Notes: generated from the sequence alone by a model not told the origin. A stretch of DNA of 64,000 nucleotides from Candidatus Metalachnospira gallinarum (GCA_904378045.1 CAJFHC010000001.1:43906-107905); one strand, 5' to 3'; shown: positions 16,591 through 25,830, counted from the stretch's first letter. Numbers and translations are program-made.

Positions 16591-16648
16591 CAATACAACT
16601 CAATTATATTAAAATAAGGTCACAAAGTCAAATAAGGAGGAAACGAAT

Positions 16649-17338
16649 ATGATAAGAAAGATAATAAAAATAGATGAAAGCAAATGCGATGGATGCGGAC
16701 TGTGCGCGGAGGCCTGCCACGAGGGAGCCATAGGAATGGTTGACGGAAAGGCAAAACTTCTCAGAGAGGACTATTGCGACGGACTGGGCGACTGCCTTCC
16801 CGCCTGCCCGCAAAACGCCATATCTTTCGAGGAGAGGGAGGCTCCAGAATACAACGAGCAGGCCGTTTTGGCGGCCAAAGCGGCAAAGGGCAGACCGGCG
16901 CACGCCTGCCCTGGAAGTATGATGAAGAGGATGGAAAGGACAAACTCCGCCGAGATATCCGTGTCCGGGCCTGTAAGTCAGCTTTCCCAGTGGCCGGTGC
17001 AGATAAAGCTCGTGCCGGTAAACGCGCCATATTTTGACGGAGCAAACCTTCTTGTGGCTGCCGACTGCACGGCCTATGCCTTCGGCGACTTCCATAACAG
17101 GTTCATAAAAAACAGGATAACCCTCATCGGCTGTCCTAAACTTGACGAGGGAGATTATACGGAAAAGCTTACGGAGATAATAAAAAACAACGATATAAAG
17201 AGCCTTACTATAGTAAGGATGGAAGTGCCCTGCTGTGGAGCGCTGGAAAGAGCCGCTGTCAACGCGCTTAAAAACAGCGGAAAATTCATTCCCTGGCAGG
17301 TATATACGATAACTACGGACGGAAGGATAAAGGAATAA
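16649..17338 (+). CDS. Ferredoxin-like protein with two 4Fe-4S clusters
   Basis: This 229-residue protein starts with two 4Fe-4S motifs: CDGCGLCAEAC (from about residue 13) and CDGLGDCLPACP (from about residue 43). A roughly 150-residue C-terminal domain follows, with further cysteines in HACPG, DCTAYAFGDFH, IGCPKLD and VPCCGALE. Homologues of this architecture are common beside Crp/Fnr genes in anaerobes. The protein probably transfers electrons or senses redox state; its partner is unknown. GGAGG precedes the ATG. No hcp (hybrid cluster protein) gene is adjacent. Confidence 0.82.
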   Translation: MIRKIIKIDESKCDGCGLCAEACHEGAIGMVDGKAKLLREDYCDGLGDCLPACPQNAISFEEREAPEYNEQAVLAAKAAKGRPAHACPGSMMKRMERTNSAEISVSGPVSQLSQWPVQIKLVPVNAPYFDGANLLVAADCTAYAFGDFHNRFIKNRITLIGCPKLDEGDYTEKLTEIIKNNDIKSLTIVRMEVPCCGALERAAVNALKNSGKFIPWQVYTITTDGRIKE

Positions 17339-17390
17339 TAACAATAATCCGAAAAAAAGCAAAATATTTTTCCTATTAATTTGATAGGGA

Positions 17391-17419
17391 TTGACAAAGT
17401 GCCCGCGAACAATTAAAAT
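17391..17419 (+). promoter_or_regulatory. Promoter of the SufC/SufB-like pair
   Basis: A perfect -35 TTGACA (17391-17396), a 17-base spacer and -10 TAAAAT (17414-17419) lie about 70 bases before the gene. The leader contains GCCTAAAAAAGGC just before the ribosome-binding site. Confidence 0.75.
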
Positions 17420-17489
17420 TATAAAGCGTACGGAATAGATAAATGTTTAGTGCCCTGCCTAAAAAAGGCGGAGCAAGGAGGTTTTTTAT

Positions 17490-18233
17490 ATGCTGGAACT
17501 TAAAAATATACGCTGGCGCCTTCCTGACGGAGAAGAAATACTTAAGGACATAAGCCTTCAGGTGCCCGACGGACAGCTTACGGTAATAACAGGACCTAAC
17601 GGAGGAGGAAAGACCTCTCTGGCCAAACTCATAGCAGGAATAGAAAAACCGTCCGGAGGACAGATAATCCTTGACGGTGAGGATATAACGGAGTGGGACA
17701 TAACAAAGAGAGCCAAAAACGGCATAGGCTACGCTTTTCAGCAGCCCGTGCGCTTTAAGGGGCTTGCCGTAAAAGATCTTTTAGAGCTTGCCGCCGGAGA
17801 AAAGATGCCGGAGGGAAATATGTGCGATATCCTCGGCGAGGTCGGACTCTGCGCAAAGGATTATATAAACAGGGATGTGGACGCTTCTCTTTCCGGAGGA
17901 GAAAGCAAGAGGATCGAGATCGCCACGGTGCTTGCGAGAAAGAATGTCAGAATACTCGTGTTTGACGAGCCGGAGGCGGGAATAGATCTCTGGAGTTTCG
18001 CCGGACTTATCGACGCTTTCCAGAGAATAAAGAGCAGACATTCCGAGGCGCTGCTCATCATTTCCCATCAGGAAAGAATACTTGAGATCGCCGACAAAAT
18101 AGTAGTTATCGCCGACGGAAAGATACGCACGGAGGGAAATAAGGACGAAGTGCTTCCCCAGCTTCTTTCCGGAGAAAAGGGAGCAAGGTGTCCGCTCGGA
18201 AAAGACAGAAAGGAAGTGCCTGTAAATGAATAA
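17490..18233 (+). CDS. SufC-like ABC ATPase of a minimal SUF system
   Basis: This 247-residue ATPase resembles SufC. It shows Walker A GPNGGGKTS (about residues 35-43), the signature LSGGESKRIEIA, Walker B LVFDEPEAGIDLWS and the switch His in ISHQERI. The E-A-G-I-D arrangement after Walker B matches SufC rather than transporter ATPases (usually E-A-T-S-A-L-D). It overlaps the SufB-like gene by 8 bases. The pair lacks SufD, SufS and SufU nearby, matching the two-gene SMS (SUF-like minimal system) described in anaerobes and archaea. Its role would be Fe-S cluster assembly in the cytoplasm. Confidence 0.87.
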   Translation: MLELKNIRWRLPDGEEILKDISLQVPDGQLTVITGPNGGGKTSLAKLIAGIEKPSGGQIILDGEDITEWDITKRAKNGIGYAFQQPVRFKGLAVKDLLELAAGEKMPEGNMCDILGEVGLCAKDYINRDVDASLSGGESKRIEIATVLARKNVRILVFDEPEAGIDLWSFAGLIDAFQRIKSRHSEALLIISHQERILEIADKIVVIADGKIRTEGNKDEVLPQLLSGEKGARCPLGKDRKEVPVNE

Positions 18234-19146
18234 TATAACACGGTCTCTTCTTAGCATACTTTCGGACTGGAAGGGAGAATTTAAGGGAGCCTTCAATATA
18301 AGGGAGGACGGAGGCTGCGCCGGAAGGCAGTCATCGGCCAACATAAAAATAGAGTCAAAGAAGGATCTTCCCGGACTTGATATACACATCAAACCCGGCA
18401 CAAAGGGCGAGACCGTATATATACCCGCCTGCGTTACCCATGGAAACATCGATGATGTCGTTTATAATGATTTCTTCGTAGGAGAAGGAGCGGACGTCGT
18501 TATCGTTGCCGGATGCGGCGTTCACACGGATAACGAGGAAGAGGCACGCCACAATGGAATCCATAGATTTTTCCTTGACAAGGGAGCCAAGGTGCTTTAT
18601 AAGGAAAAACATATCGGAACCGGAAACGGCGAGGGAATAAAGAGAATAGACCCCGTTACGGATATAGAGCTCGGCGAGGACTCCGTGCTTGAGATGGATA
18701 CGGTACAGCTTTCCGGAGTCGACAAAACAACAAGGACGACAAGAGGAAAACTCGGAGCGAGGGCAAAGCTCATAATCAAGGAGCGTATAATGACCGACGA
18801 CGATGAAACGGCTACAACGGATTTCGAGGTATCCCTTGACGGAGAGGACTCGGGAGTTGATCTTATATCCCGTTCCGTTGCCAGGGATAATTCCTATCAG
18901 GAATATCATTCCGTTATAAAGGGCAACTGCCGCTGCACCGGACATTCGGAATGTGACGCCATCCTTGTCGGAAACGGAAGGGTAAACGCCGTTCCCGAGC
19001 TTTACGCCGGAAACATCGACGCGTCCCTTATACATGAGGCCGCCATCGGAAAGATCGCCGGAGAACAGATAACAAAACTTCGCACTCTTGGACTTACAGA
19101 GGAAGAAGCAGAGGCAAAGATAATAGAAGGATTTTTAAAAGCCTGA
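18226..19146 (+). CDS. SufB/SufD-like scaffold protein of a minimal SUF system
   Basis: This 306-residue protein consists mainly of the beta-helix core of SufB/SufD. The C-terminal signature SLIHEAAIGKIAGEQITKL (about residues 264-282) is diagnostic. Candidate cluster or metal ligands are cysteines in VAGCGVH, GNCRCTGHSECDA and the His/Glu of the signature. At 306 residues it is far shorter than canonical SufB (about 465), lacking the N-terminal region. It is translationally coupled to the ATPase and ends at a terminator (19153-19187). Confidence 0.87.
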   Translation: MNNITRSLLSILSDWKGEFKGAFNIREDGGCAGRQSSANIKIESKKDLPGLDIHIKPGTKGETVYIPACVTHGNIDDVVYNDFFVGEGADVVIVAGCGVHTDNEEEARHNGIHRFFLDKGAKVLYKEKHIGTGNGEGIKRIDPVTDIELGEDSVLEMDTVQLSGVDKTTRTTRGKLGARAKLIIKERIMTDDDETATTDFEVSLDGEDSGVDLISRSVARDNSYQEYHSVIKGNCRCTGHSECDAILVGNGRVNAVPELYAGNIDASLIHEAAIGKIAGEQITKLRTLGLTEEEAEAKIIEGFLKA

Positions 19147-19152
19147 AAACGA

Positions 19153-19187
19153 TTCCCCATTTGCGTATACCGCAGATGGGGATTTTT
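19153..19187 (+). terminator. Terminator of the SUF-like pair
   Basis: CCCCAT (19155-19160) and ATGGGG (19176-19181), with an inner TGCG/CGCA stem, are followed by ATTTTTG. Confidence 0.8.
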
Positions 19188-19263
19188 GTGTATCTCCGGG
19201 GACTCTTTTTGTCTTGTGCCAGCACTTGCAGATTAATTTTTTATTAATATTCCATATGAAAAT

Positions 19264-19292
19264 TTGACGATAGGGCCGGGCAATGATATACT
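19264..19292 (+). promoter_or_regulatory. Promoter of the large membrane protein gene
   Basis: TTGACG (19264-19269), a 17-base spacer and TATACT (19287-19292) form a near-consensus housekeeping promoter 66 bases before the start codon. Confidence 0.75.
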
Positions 19293-19357
19293 AAAAAGGC
19301 AGTGTTTTTTTAACCGGACACGCTTATAAAGACAAAATAAGATCAAAAGGTGATACA

Positions 19358-21700
19358 ATGGATAATGAATTTGAAAAGGAAAATAAACAGGGGGCTTCAC
19401 CGGAGAATAACGGAGAAACGGTGAACGGCGGCGAAACCGCCGAAAAGCCAGAAACCGCGGAGACGGCGGCCGAAGCCATGGAAAACGGCGATACCGCTTA
19501 CGTTCAAAACGACGGAGCCGAAGAAATCAAAGACGACGGCACGGCGTCGGACAGTGGGGAAGCCGATGAGCCTTCCGAGGAAAAAACAGAGGAAGCCGAA
19601 GAAATCAAAGACGACGGCACGGCACCGGACAGTGGGGAAGCCGATGAGCCTTCCGAGGAAAAAACAGAGGAAGCCGGAGAAACCGAGACGAAAGACGGCG
19701 AGAAAGCCGAAAATAGCGAATCGGCCGAAGTTACGCCTGAAAACGGAGGAGAACAGGCGAAAAAAGGCTTTGTAGCCAGATACAAGGAAAGATATTACGC
19801 TAAGGAGGCGGCGAAGCGCGAGAGACAGAGGCTCAGCGATGAGAACATCAGACGAATAAGAGCGGAACGCCGCGCGGAAATGATGGCCAGGGAGGATGAG
19901 CTCAACTGGTTCCAGAAATTCCTCATGTCCGAGGGCAAATACATCAACTATGAGAACAAGCAGGCCATAGTGCTTATCACGTCTCTCATACTTGGAATCG
20001 TGCTTTTTATCGTAGTTATCAAGGCGGGCTTCATAACAAAGGAGAAGTTTGGCCTTGGCGGAGACGCTACGAAAGCTATAGTATATTCAAAGGACAACGA
20101 GCTTTACTGCTATGACCTTAAAAACGAGCCGGTTATGATATCCGATAACATTTCGTCCGGCGGAGCGGTATCCTACAGCTATGTTGGAAGCGGCACAACG
20201 GTGGCCGAGGACGGCGAAAGCGTTTACTTTATTGACAACGCAGCGTCAGACGGCTCGTTCAGCCTTAATTTCTATGAGGCCGGAGGAAACGCCGAGCCTT
20301 CTCTCATCAGCGACAGCGTTATCGACTATGAGATAAGCTATAAGGGCGAGGGATGCGTTTATGTTGTCCACGACGCTGAAACAAACGGGCTTACCCTTTA
20401 CGCCTATGACAGGGACGGTGGAAAGACAGCGAAGATAGTTGACGGAATCGGTTCCGGAAATTCCAACTACGCTCTTTCATCCGACGGAGAAAAGGTAATT
20501 TACATTACCCGCGATGACAATGGAACAGCTCTCAACATATGCAATATCGACGGTACGGACGCTGAGGTGATCGATACGGACGTGGCTCAGTACATCGTGA
20601 CAGAGGAAAGAGAGTTTTTATATTACATCAAGTCGGTTGTGGATGACAGCATGACAAGCAGCTACAGCGTTTATGAATACAATCTTAAGAAGGGCACGTC
20701 TCAGCTCATTGACGAGAATGTCATAACGGTGGCGCTTCCTTCACAGGAGAACGCTCTTATATATTATAAGCTCAACGGAAACAAGATAAAGGCTTCCGAC
20801 ATAGTCAATGATGACGGAGACGACTCCGAGGAAACAAACGCTCTCAGGGAGCAGATAGCGGAATATGAGTTCAACGACATCGTCTGCTCGGCTTACCGAT
20901 ATGAGGACGGAGAAAAAACTCTTATAAGCGACTGTGTATTCACGGCGGTTCCCATGGATGACGAGGGCAAATTCATCGCTTATACGGAGCCGCAGAAACT
21001 TGACGAGATAAGCATAAATCTTTCCGAAATCTCATCCGTCGGCGAAGTATCCGCGCTCTACTATATGGAGGCAATGCAGGCCGAATGTGACACTTATATT
21101 TATAAATTAAACGGCTTTACGGATTATGTGGTATTCGAGAACCCTTATGTGTACTCATTCGCCAACGCCGAAAACAACAAGCAGTTTGCCTGCTTCACAA
21201 ACTATGATCAGAATACCGGCGAGGGCAAGCTCATACTTGCGTCATTTAATGAGGATGGCGTAAGCTCATACGGAGAGCTTGAGGATGATGTAGTTTCCTT
21301 CCAGTTCGCGGGAGAAGGCTCACGAATCGCGTATATGAGAGGCGTCCAGGATGACGGAAGCGGAACGCTTATGTATGTGGAGAGCAACATCGCCGATGAG
21401 ATAAGCGATTCGGCATATTATTACGAAGTGGCCGACGATTACTTCAGAAGGGTATTCTACCTTGAAGACTACAATCCTGATACATATGGAGGAACATTCC
21501 ATTACTATCAGCAGGCGAAGGACGAAGTAATTGACGAGAATGTATATATGTTTGCCTACAGGAAGAACAATAACGCTCTTTATATGAAGGACTATGACGT
21601 CCTTACGGGCAAGGGAGACCTCTATTATCTGGACAACAAGAAATCCGTGCTTGTTGACGAGGACGTTTCCAGCGTATTTGATTTTTACGATATGGCTTAA
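19358..21700 (+). CDS. Large membrane-anchored protein with a propeller-like outer domain
   Basis: I do not recognise a named family for this 780-residue protein. An acidic, low-complexity cytoplasmic N-terminus (residues 1-140, with a 26-residue repeat) is followed by a basic coiled segment (about 145-185, KERQRLSDENIRRIRAERRAEMM) and one membrane helix (about 204-226). An extracytoplasmic domain of about 550 residues follows. Repeated blade-like strands such as YSKDNELYCYDLKNE, KVIYITRDDNGTALNICNIDG and YYLDNKKSVLVDEDV resemble TolB or DPP-IV type beta-propellers. It has its own promoter and lies directly upstream of tsaE. A surface-sensing or wall-associated role is only a guess. Confidence 0.7.
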   Translation: MDNEFEKENKQGASPENNGETVNGGETAEKPETAETAAEAMENGDTAYVQNDGAEEIKDDGTASDSGEADEPSEEKTEEAEEIKDDGTAPDSGEADEPSEEKTEEAGETETKDGEKAENSESAEVTPENGGEQAKKGFVARYKERYYAKEAAKRERQRLSDENIRRIRAERRAEMMAREDELNWFQKFLMSEGKYINYENKQAIVLITSLILGIVLFIVVIKAGFITKEKFGLGGDATKAIVYSKDNELYCYDLKNEPVMISDNISSGGAVSYSYVGSGTTVAEDGESVYFIDNAASDGSFSLNFYEAGGNAEPSLISDSVIDYEISYKGEGCVYVVHDAETNGLTLYAYDRDGGKTAKIVDGIGSGNSNYALSSDGEKVIYITRDDNGTALNICNIDGTDAEVIDTDVAQYIVTEEREFLYYIKSVVDDSMTSSYSVYEYNLKKGTSQLIDENVITVALPSQENALIYYKLNGNKIKASDIVNDDGDDSEETNALREQIAEYEFNDIVCSAYRYEDGEKTLISDCVFTAVPMDDEGKFIAYTEPQKLDEISINLSEISSVGEVSALYYMEAMQAECDTYIYKLNGFTDYVVFENPYVYSFANAENNKQFACFTNYDQNTGEGKLILASFNEDGVSSYGELEDDVVSFQFAGEGSRIAYMRGVQDDGSGTLMYVESNIADEISDSAYYYEVADDYFRRVFYLEDYNPDTYGGTFHYYQQAKDEVIDENVYMFAYRKNNNALYMKDYDVLTGKGDLYYLDNKKSVLVDEDVSSVFDFYDMA
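19517..19672 (+). repeat. In-frame 78-bp tandem duplication inside the large membrane protein gene
   Basis: Units 19517-19594 and 19595-19672 differ at only two bases (GCGTCG against GCACCG) and encode a 26-residue acidic unit beginning AEEIKDDGTA; a third, degenerate unit begins after it. Near identity at the DNA level suggests a recent duplication by slippage or recombination. Confidence 0.93.
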
Positions 21701-21706
21701 GACAGG

Positions 21707-22159
21707 ATGAAGAAAATGATTATAGAAACCTATTCTCAGGATGAGACGGAAAAAATCGGATATGATACGGCCATAAAGGCGCTGCCGGGGCAGATATACT
21801 GCCTCAGCGGCGATCTTGGCGTCGGAAAGACCGTATTCACAAGGGGATTTGCCCGCGGCCTTGGCATTGACGAGCATATAACAAGCCCGACCTTCACCAT
21901 TATAAACGAATATGAGGGAAGGCTTCCGCTTTATCATTTTGACGTATACAGGGTGGCGGATCCGGAGGAGATGGATTATATCGGCTGCGACGAGTATTTC
22001 TTTGGAAACGGGGTATGCCTGATAGAGTGGGCGGAGCTGATAGAAGATATTATTCCGGAAAACGCGGTATGGATAAAAATAGAGAAGGACCTTGAGAAGG
22101 GTACGGATTACAGGAAGATAACGATCGGGGAGGATAAGGATGAAAATACTGGCTGTTGA
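21707..22159 (+). CDS. tsaE: tRNA threonylcarbamoyladenosine biosynthesis ATPase TsaE
   Basis: This 150-residue P-loop protein has Walker A GDLGVGKTVFTRGFARGLG (about residues 35-53), the TSPTFTIINEYEG switch segment, the LYHFDVYR strand and the ECAEL-like IEWAELIED motif. TsaE drives turnover of the TsaBD complex, which makes t6A37 in ANN-decoding tRNAs. It is followed by tsaB with a 20-base overlap. A second ATG at 21716 is an alternative start. Confidence 0.95.
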   Translation: MKKMIIETYSQDETEKIGYDTAIKALPGQIYCLSGDLGVGKTVFTRGFARGLGIDEHITSPTFTIINEYEGRLPLYHFDVYRVADPEEMDYIGCDEYFFGNGVCLIEWAELIEDIIPENAVWIKIEKDLEKGTDYRKITIGEDKDENTGC

Positions 22160-22850
22160 GACGTCTGGAGCGGTGGCCGGAACGGCTGTCGTTGAGGACG
22201 GCGTTTTAAAGGCGGAATTTACGCTTAATCATAAAATGACACATTCGCAGACAATAATGCCCCTCATAGACGATATGAAGAGATATCTTGACCTCGATCT
22301 TAATGACGTGGATTACATTGCCTGCTCGGCCGGACCCGGCTCGTTTACGGGTCTCAGGATCGGAGCGGCCACGGCAAAGGGACTTGCCATGGGCGTCAAA
22401 AAGCCTATTGTACCAGTTTCGACCCTTAAGAGCCTCGCATACAATGTTTATATGACTGACGCGGTTATATGCCCGATCATTGACGCCAGGAGAGGGCAGG
22501 TGTACACCGCTTTCTGCGAGTGGAAGGACGGAAGGCTGACGGATGTTGTTACAGACAGAATAGCGATGATGGACGATGTGCTTAGCGAGGCGGAGGCCTT
22601 CGGAAGGGCAGTGATATTCGTCGGAGACGGAATATTCATCCACGGCGAAAAGATAAAAAGCCATGAAAACTTCGTTATTGCTCCGGCGTCCTGCAATATG
22701 CCCAGGGCGGCCAGCGTGGCGTCTTTGGCTGAGGAGTTTGTAAAGGAAGGAAAATTTATCGACGGAAGCGGTTTCGCTCCCGTGTATCTCAGAAAATCCC
22801 AGGCTGAGAGAGAGCTTGAGGAAAAAATGCGGGGAGCGGAAAAAGCATGA
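22140..22850 (+). CDS. tsaB: tRNA threonylcarbamoyladenosine biosynthesis protein TsaB
   Basis: This 236-residue protein has the ASKHA-type fold of TsaB: MKILAVETSGAVAGTAVV at the N-terminus, then CSAGPGSFTGLRIGAATAKGLA near residue 62. TsaB is the inactive paralogue that dimerises with TsaD. tsaD itself is not in the window. It overlaps tsaE by 20 bases and rimI by 4 bases, the common tsaE-tsaB-rimI order of Firmicutes. Confidence 0.95.
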   Translation: MKILAVETSGAVAGTAVVEDGVLKAEFTLNHKMTHSQTIMPLIDDMKRYLDLDLNDVDYIACSAGPGSFTGLRIGAATAKGLAMGVKKPIVPVSTLKSLAYNVYMTDAVICPIIDARRGQVYTAFCEWKDGRLTDVVTDRIAMMDDVLSEAEAFGRAVIFVGDGIFIHGEKIKSHENFVIAPASCNMPRAASVASLAEEFVKEGKFIDGSGFAPVYLRKSQAERELEEKMRGAEKA

Positions 22851-23320
22851 TAAAGGTCATTCCTATGACGGAAGAATATATTGACGACGTGGCCGAAATA
22901 GATGAGCATTGCTTCCATGTGCCCTGGACGAGGACGGACTTTGAAAGGGAGATAAGGGAAAACAAGCTGGCGATCTATTTTGTTGCCGTAAATGAAGATA
23001 ATAAAGCCGTGGGCTACGCGGGAATGTGGCATGTCGTAAACGAGGGCCATATTACAAATGTGGCTGTGCTTGAGAGCTACAGGAGAATGGGCATAGGCGA
23101 TATGCTTATGGAAGCCCTTGAGGAAAGAGGACTTGAACTGGAAATGATAGGCATTACCCTTGAGGTAAGAATATCAAACTACGGCGCTCAAAAGCTGTAT
23201 ACGAAGCACGGCTATAAGCCCGAGGGCTTCAGAAAAAAATATTATACAGACACAAATGAGGACGCGATCATAATGTGGAAGTACTTTCCCAATTATGAGA
23301 ATTACAGTGAGACGCTGTGA
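22847..23320 (+). CDS. rimI: Ribosomal protein S18-alanine N-acetyltransferase RimI
   Basis: This 157-residue GNAT-fold enzyme carries the acetyl-CoA loop ESYRRMGIGDMLMEAL near residue 75 and the RimI-typical segment LEVRISNYGAQKLYTKHGYK near residue 110. It acetylates the N-terminus of a ribosomal or other protein. The operon context with tsaE and tsaB supports RimI over a generic GNAT. It overlaps tsaB by 4 bases (ATGA). Confidence 0.92.
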   Translation: MIKVIPMTEEYIDDVAEIDEHCFHVPWTRTDFEREIRENKLAIYFVAVNEDNKAVGYAGMWHVVNEGHITNVAVLESYRRMGIGDMLMEALEERGLELEMIGITLEVRISNYGAQKLYTKHGYKPEGFRKKYYTDTNEDAIIMWKYFPNYENYSETL

Positions 23321-23334
23321 ATGGGAGGTGTCCA

Positions 23335-25725
23335 ATGAAAGAACTTAGCTATGAAGAACTGAAAAATGTATATGATCCCGAGAGCCTTGGATTTGACACA
23401 ACGGAGAGCGTGGAGCCGTTCGACGGCATAATCGGACAGGAGAGGGCGGTAAAGGCCTTTGAGTTTGGGCTCAGCGTCAAAACAAAGGGATATAATATTT
23501 ATGTCGCCGGACCGTCAGGCTCCGGAAAAACGACATACGCAAGACAGAGCGCCCAAAAAAAAGCCAAGGGCGAAAGGGTGCCCTATGACTGGTGCTATGT
23601 TTATAACTTTGACGATCCCAGGATGCCGCTTTCCCTCAGATTTGAACCGGGAGGAGGCAGGCAATTCAGGGACGATATGAACGAGCTCATCGCCTTTTTC
23701 AAAACCGAGCTTTCCAAGGCGTTCTCTTCGGAGGACTACGACAGACAGAAAACGGATCTTTCCCGTGTATATGACGAGAAAAGGGACGAATTGATAAAAA
23801 GGCTTGATGACATTGCCACCAACAACGGATTTTCGCTGAAAACATCCAGCGCGGGCATTATTTTTCAGCCCCTTGTCGATGGGAAGCTCATTGACGAGGA
23901 GGAATATGACAAGCTGGATGAGGCCGTTAAGGAAGGCATAAACGAAAGGCTCGAGTCCATGCAGGACGACGTAAATTCCATAATGAGGGACATCAAAGGA
24001 GTGGATAAGGAGTACCGTCAAAAGATGGACGATCTTGACTACAAGATAGGTATGTTCGCCATAGGGCACTATGTCAGTTCCCTCCAGGAAAAATATAAAA
24101 ACAGCGAGAGAGTCATAAAATATCTGGAGGCCGTTCAGGAGGACGTTCTGGAAAACATAGACCAGTTTGCCGAAAACGAGCCCGACGAAGAGGATCCTAT
24201 TATGGCTCTTATACCGAAAATAGGCGGAAACAAGACCGAGGACGCCACCCTTAAGTACAGGGTAAATCTCATTGTGGATAATTCACGGGCAGAGGGAGCT
24301 CCGGTGATCGTTGACTACAATCCGACGTATTACAATCTGGTCGGAGAAGTGGAATATGACAACGAATACGGAAATCTCACTACGGATTTTATGAAGATAA
24401 AGCCCGGCCTTATGCATAAGGCCAACGGAGGATATCTCATCCTTCAGGTGCAGGATCTGCTTAACAACGTGCAGTCCTGGGAGGCTCTGCGAAGGATCAT
24501 AAAGACCCGTGAGATAGCTATAGAAAATTTAAGGGATCAGCTTGGAGGCATAGCGGTCACAACTCTTAAGCCAGAGCCCATACCGGCCGACGTTAAGGTC
24601 ATACTGATCGGAGGAGCATATTATTACGATCTTCTGCGCAGCTATGACGATGATTTTTCAAAGCTCTTTAAAATAAGGGCGGATTTTGACTATGAGATGG
24701 ACAGAAGCGGCGGCAATATAGATAAGATAGCGGGATTTATAAGCGCTTTCAGTAAAAACGAGGGAACGGCTCCATTTGACAGTTCCGCTGTTGCCGCTGT
24801 TATAGGATATTCATCAAGAATAGTGGAGAGCCGTAAAAAAATGTCCACAAGGCTCAATCTTATAAGCGAGATACTGGCCGAGGCCGCAGCTTGGGCGGAA
24901 ATGGACGGCGCGAAGATCGTTACGGCCGAATATATAAAAAAGGCTGAAAAAGAAAGGGAGTACCGCCTTTCCATGTATCAGGAAAAAATGAACGAAATGC
25001 TTGATGACGGCACGGTTATGATAGCCACCGATGGAAAATGCGTCGGAAAGATAAACGGCCTTGCCGTGCTTGATATGGGAGACTATGCTTTCGGAAGCCC
25101 CACAAGAATAACGGCAACAACATATATGGGAAAATCAGGCATAGTGAACATCGAGAAAGAGGCGGAAATGAGCGGCCCTACGCATAATAAGGGAGTGCAG
25201 ATCATAACGGGCTATCTTGGAAGCATGTATGCTCAGGATATGCCTCTGTCATTAAGCTGCCGTATAGCTTTTGAGCAGAATTACAACGGCATAGACGGCG
25301 ACAGCGCGTCAAGCACCGAGCTATACTGTATTATTTCCAGCCTTTCGGGAATACCTGTGGATCAGTCCCTTGCCGTGACCGGTTCGGTGAACCAGTACGG
25401 AGAGATACAGGCCATCGGAGGAGTTACCTATAAGGTTGAGGGATACTTTGACCTGTGCAAAAGAAGAGGACTTACGGGACGGCAGGGCGTAGTCATACCT
25501 ATGTCAAACGTGAGGGATCTTGTGCTTAAGGATGAGGTAATAGAAGCCGTTAAGGACGGAATGTTCCATATATATCCCATATCCACCATAGACGAAGGGC
25601 TTGAGATACTTCTTGGCGCCGAGGCCGGAAAAAGGGATGAGAACGGAGAATATCCTCCGGAAACGATCCATGGCAGGGTAATGGCGAAACTCAGGGAGTT
25701 TAATGAGCTAAATGATGAAGAGTGA
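23335..25725 (+). CDS. Lon-related ATP-dependent protease (AAA plus S16 domains)
   Basis: This 796-residue protein has an AAA-type domain with Walker A GPSGSGKTT (about residues 59-67), a long coiled insertion (about 110-270) and a C-terminal Lon protease domain. The catalytic Ser is in GDSASSTELY (about 655) and the Lys in GGVTYKVEGYFD (about 698). There is no classical Lon N-domain, which matches the YcbZ/LonH-type or AAA_32 family. The ATG at 23335 is chosen because GGGAGG lies just before it; an in-frame GTG at 23317 lies before that site. The gene follows rimI by 14 bases and ends at a terminator (25776-25803). Confidence 0.9.
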   Translation: MKELSYEELKNVYDPESLGFDTTESVEPFDGIIGQERAVKAFEFGLSVKTKGYNIYVAGPSGSGKTTYARQSAQKKAKGERVPYDWCYVYNFDDPRMPLSLRFEPGGGRQFRDDMNELIAFFKTELSKAFSSEDYDRQKTDLSRVYDEKRDELIKRLDDIATNNGFSLKTSSAGIIFQPLVDGKLIDEEEYDKLDEAVKEGINERLESMQDDVNSIMRDIKGVDKEYRQKMDDLDYKIGMFAIGHYVSSLQEKYKNSERVIKYLEAVQEDVLENIDQFAENEPDEEDPIMALIPKIGGNKTEDATLKYRVNLIVDNSRAEGAPVIVDYNPTYYNLVGEVEYDNEYGNLTTDFMKIKPGLMHKANGGYLILQVQDLLNNVQSWEALRRIIKTREIAIENLRDQLGGIAVTTLKPEPIPADVKVILIGGAYYYDLLRSYDDDFSKLFKIRADFDYEMDRSGGNIDKIAGFISAFSKNEGTAPFDSSAVAAVIGYSSRIVESRKKMSTRLNLISEILAEAAAWAEMDGAKIVTAEYIKKAEKEREYRLSMYQEKMNEMLDDGTVMIATDGKCVGKINGLAVLDMGDYAFGSPTRITATTYMGKSGIVNIEKEAEMSGPTHNKGVQIITGYLGSMYAQDMPLSLSCRIAFEQNYNGIDGDSASSTELYCIISSLSGIPVDQSLAVTGSVNQYGEIQAIGGVTYKVEGYFDLCKRRGLTGRQGVVIPMSNVRDLVLKDEVIEAVKDGMFHIYPISTIDEGLEILLGAEAGKRDENGEYPPETIHGRVMAKLREFNELNDEE

Positions 25726-25775
25726 TCTAAAAAATAATTTTTGCCAAAAACTGTTCTGCGCTTTTTGACATATAT

Positions 25776-25803
25776 AACCGGCTTGGCAGCAAGCCGGTTT
25801 TTA
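25776..25803 (+). terminator. Terminator of the tsaE-to-protease operon
   Basis: AACCGGCTT (25776-25784) and AAGCCGGTT (25791-25799) form a perfect 9-base stem with a 6-base loop, followed by TTTT. Confidence 0.88.
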
Positions 25804-25830
25804 ACTATAAAAGGAGCCGGGAGTGATATT

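Noticed and set aside
25741-25830. Longer start for the YigZ gene
   Set aside because: The extension would contain the terminator hairpin of the preceding operon, and the ATG at 25831 has its own ribosome-binding site.
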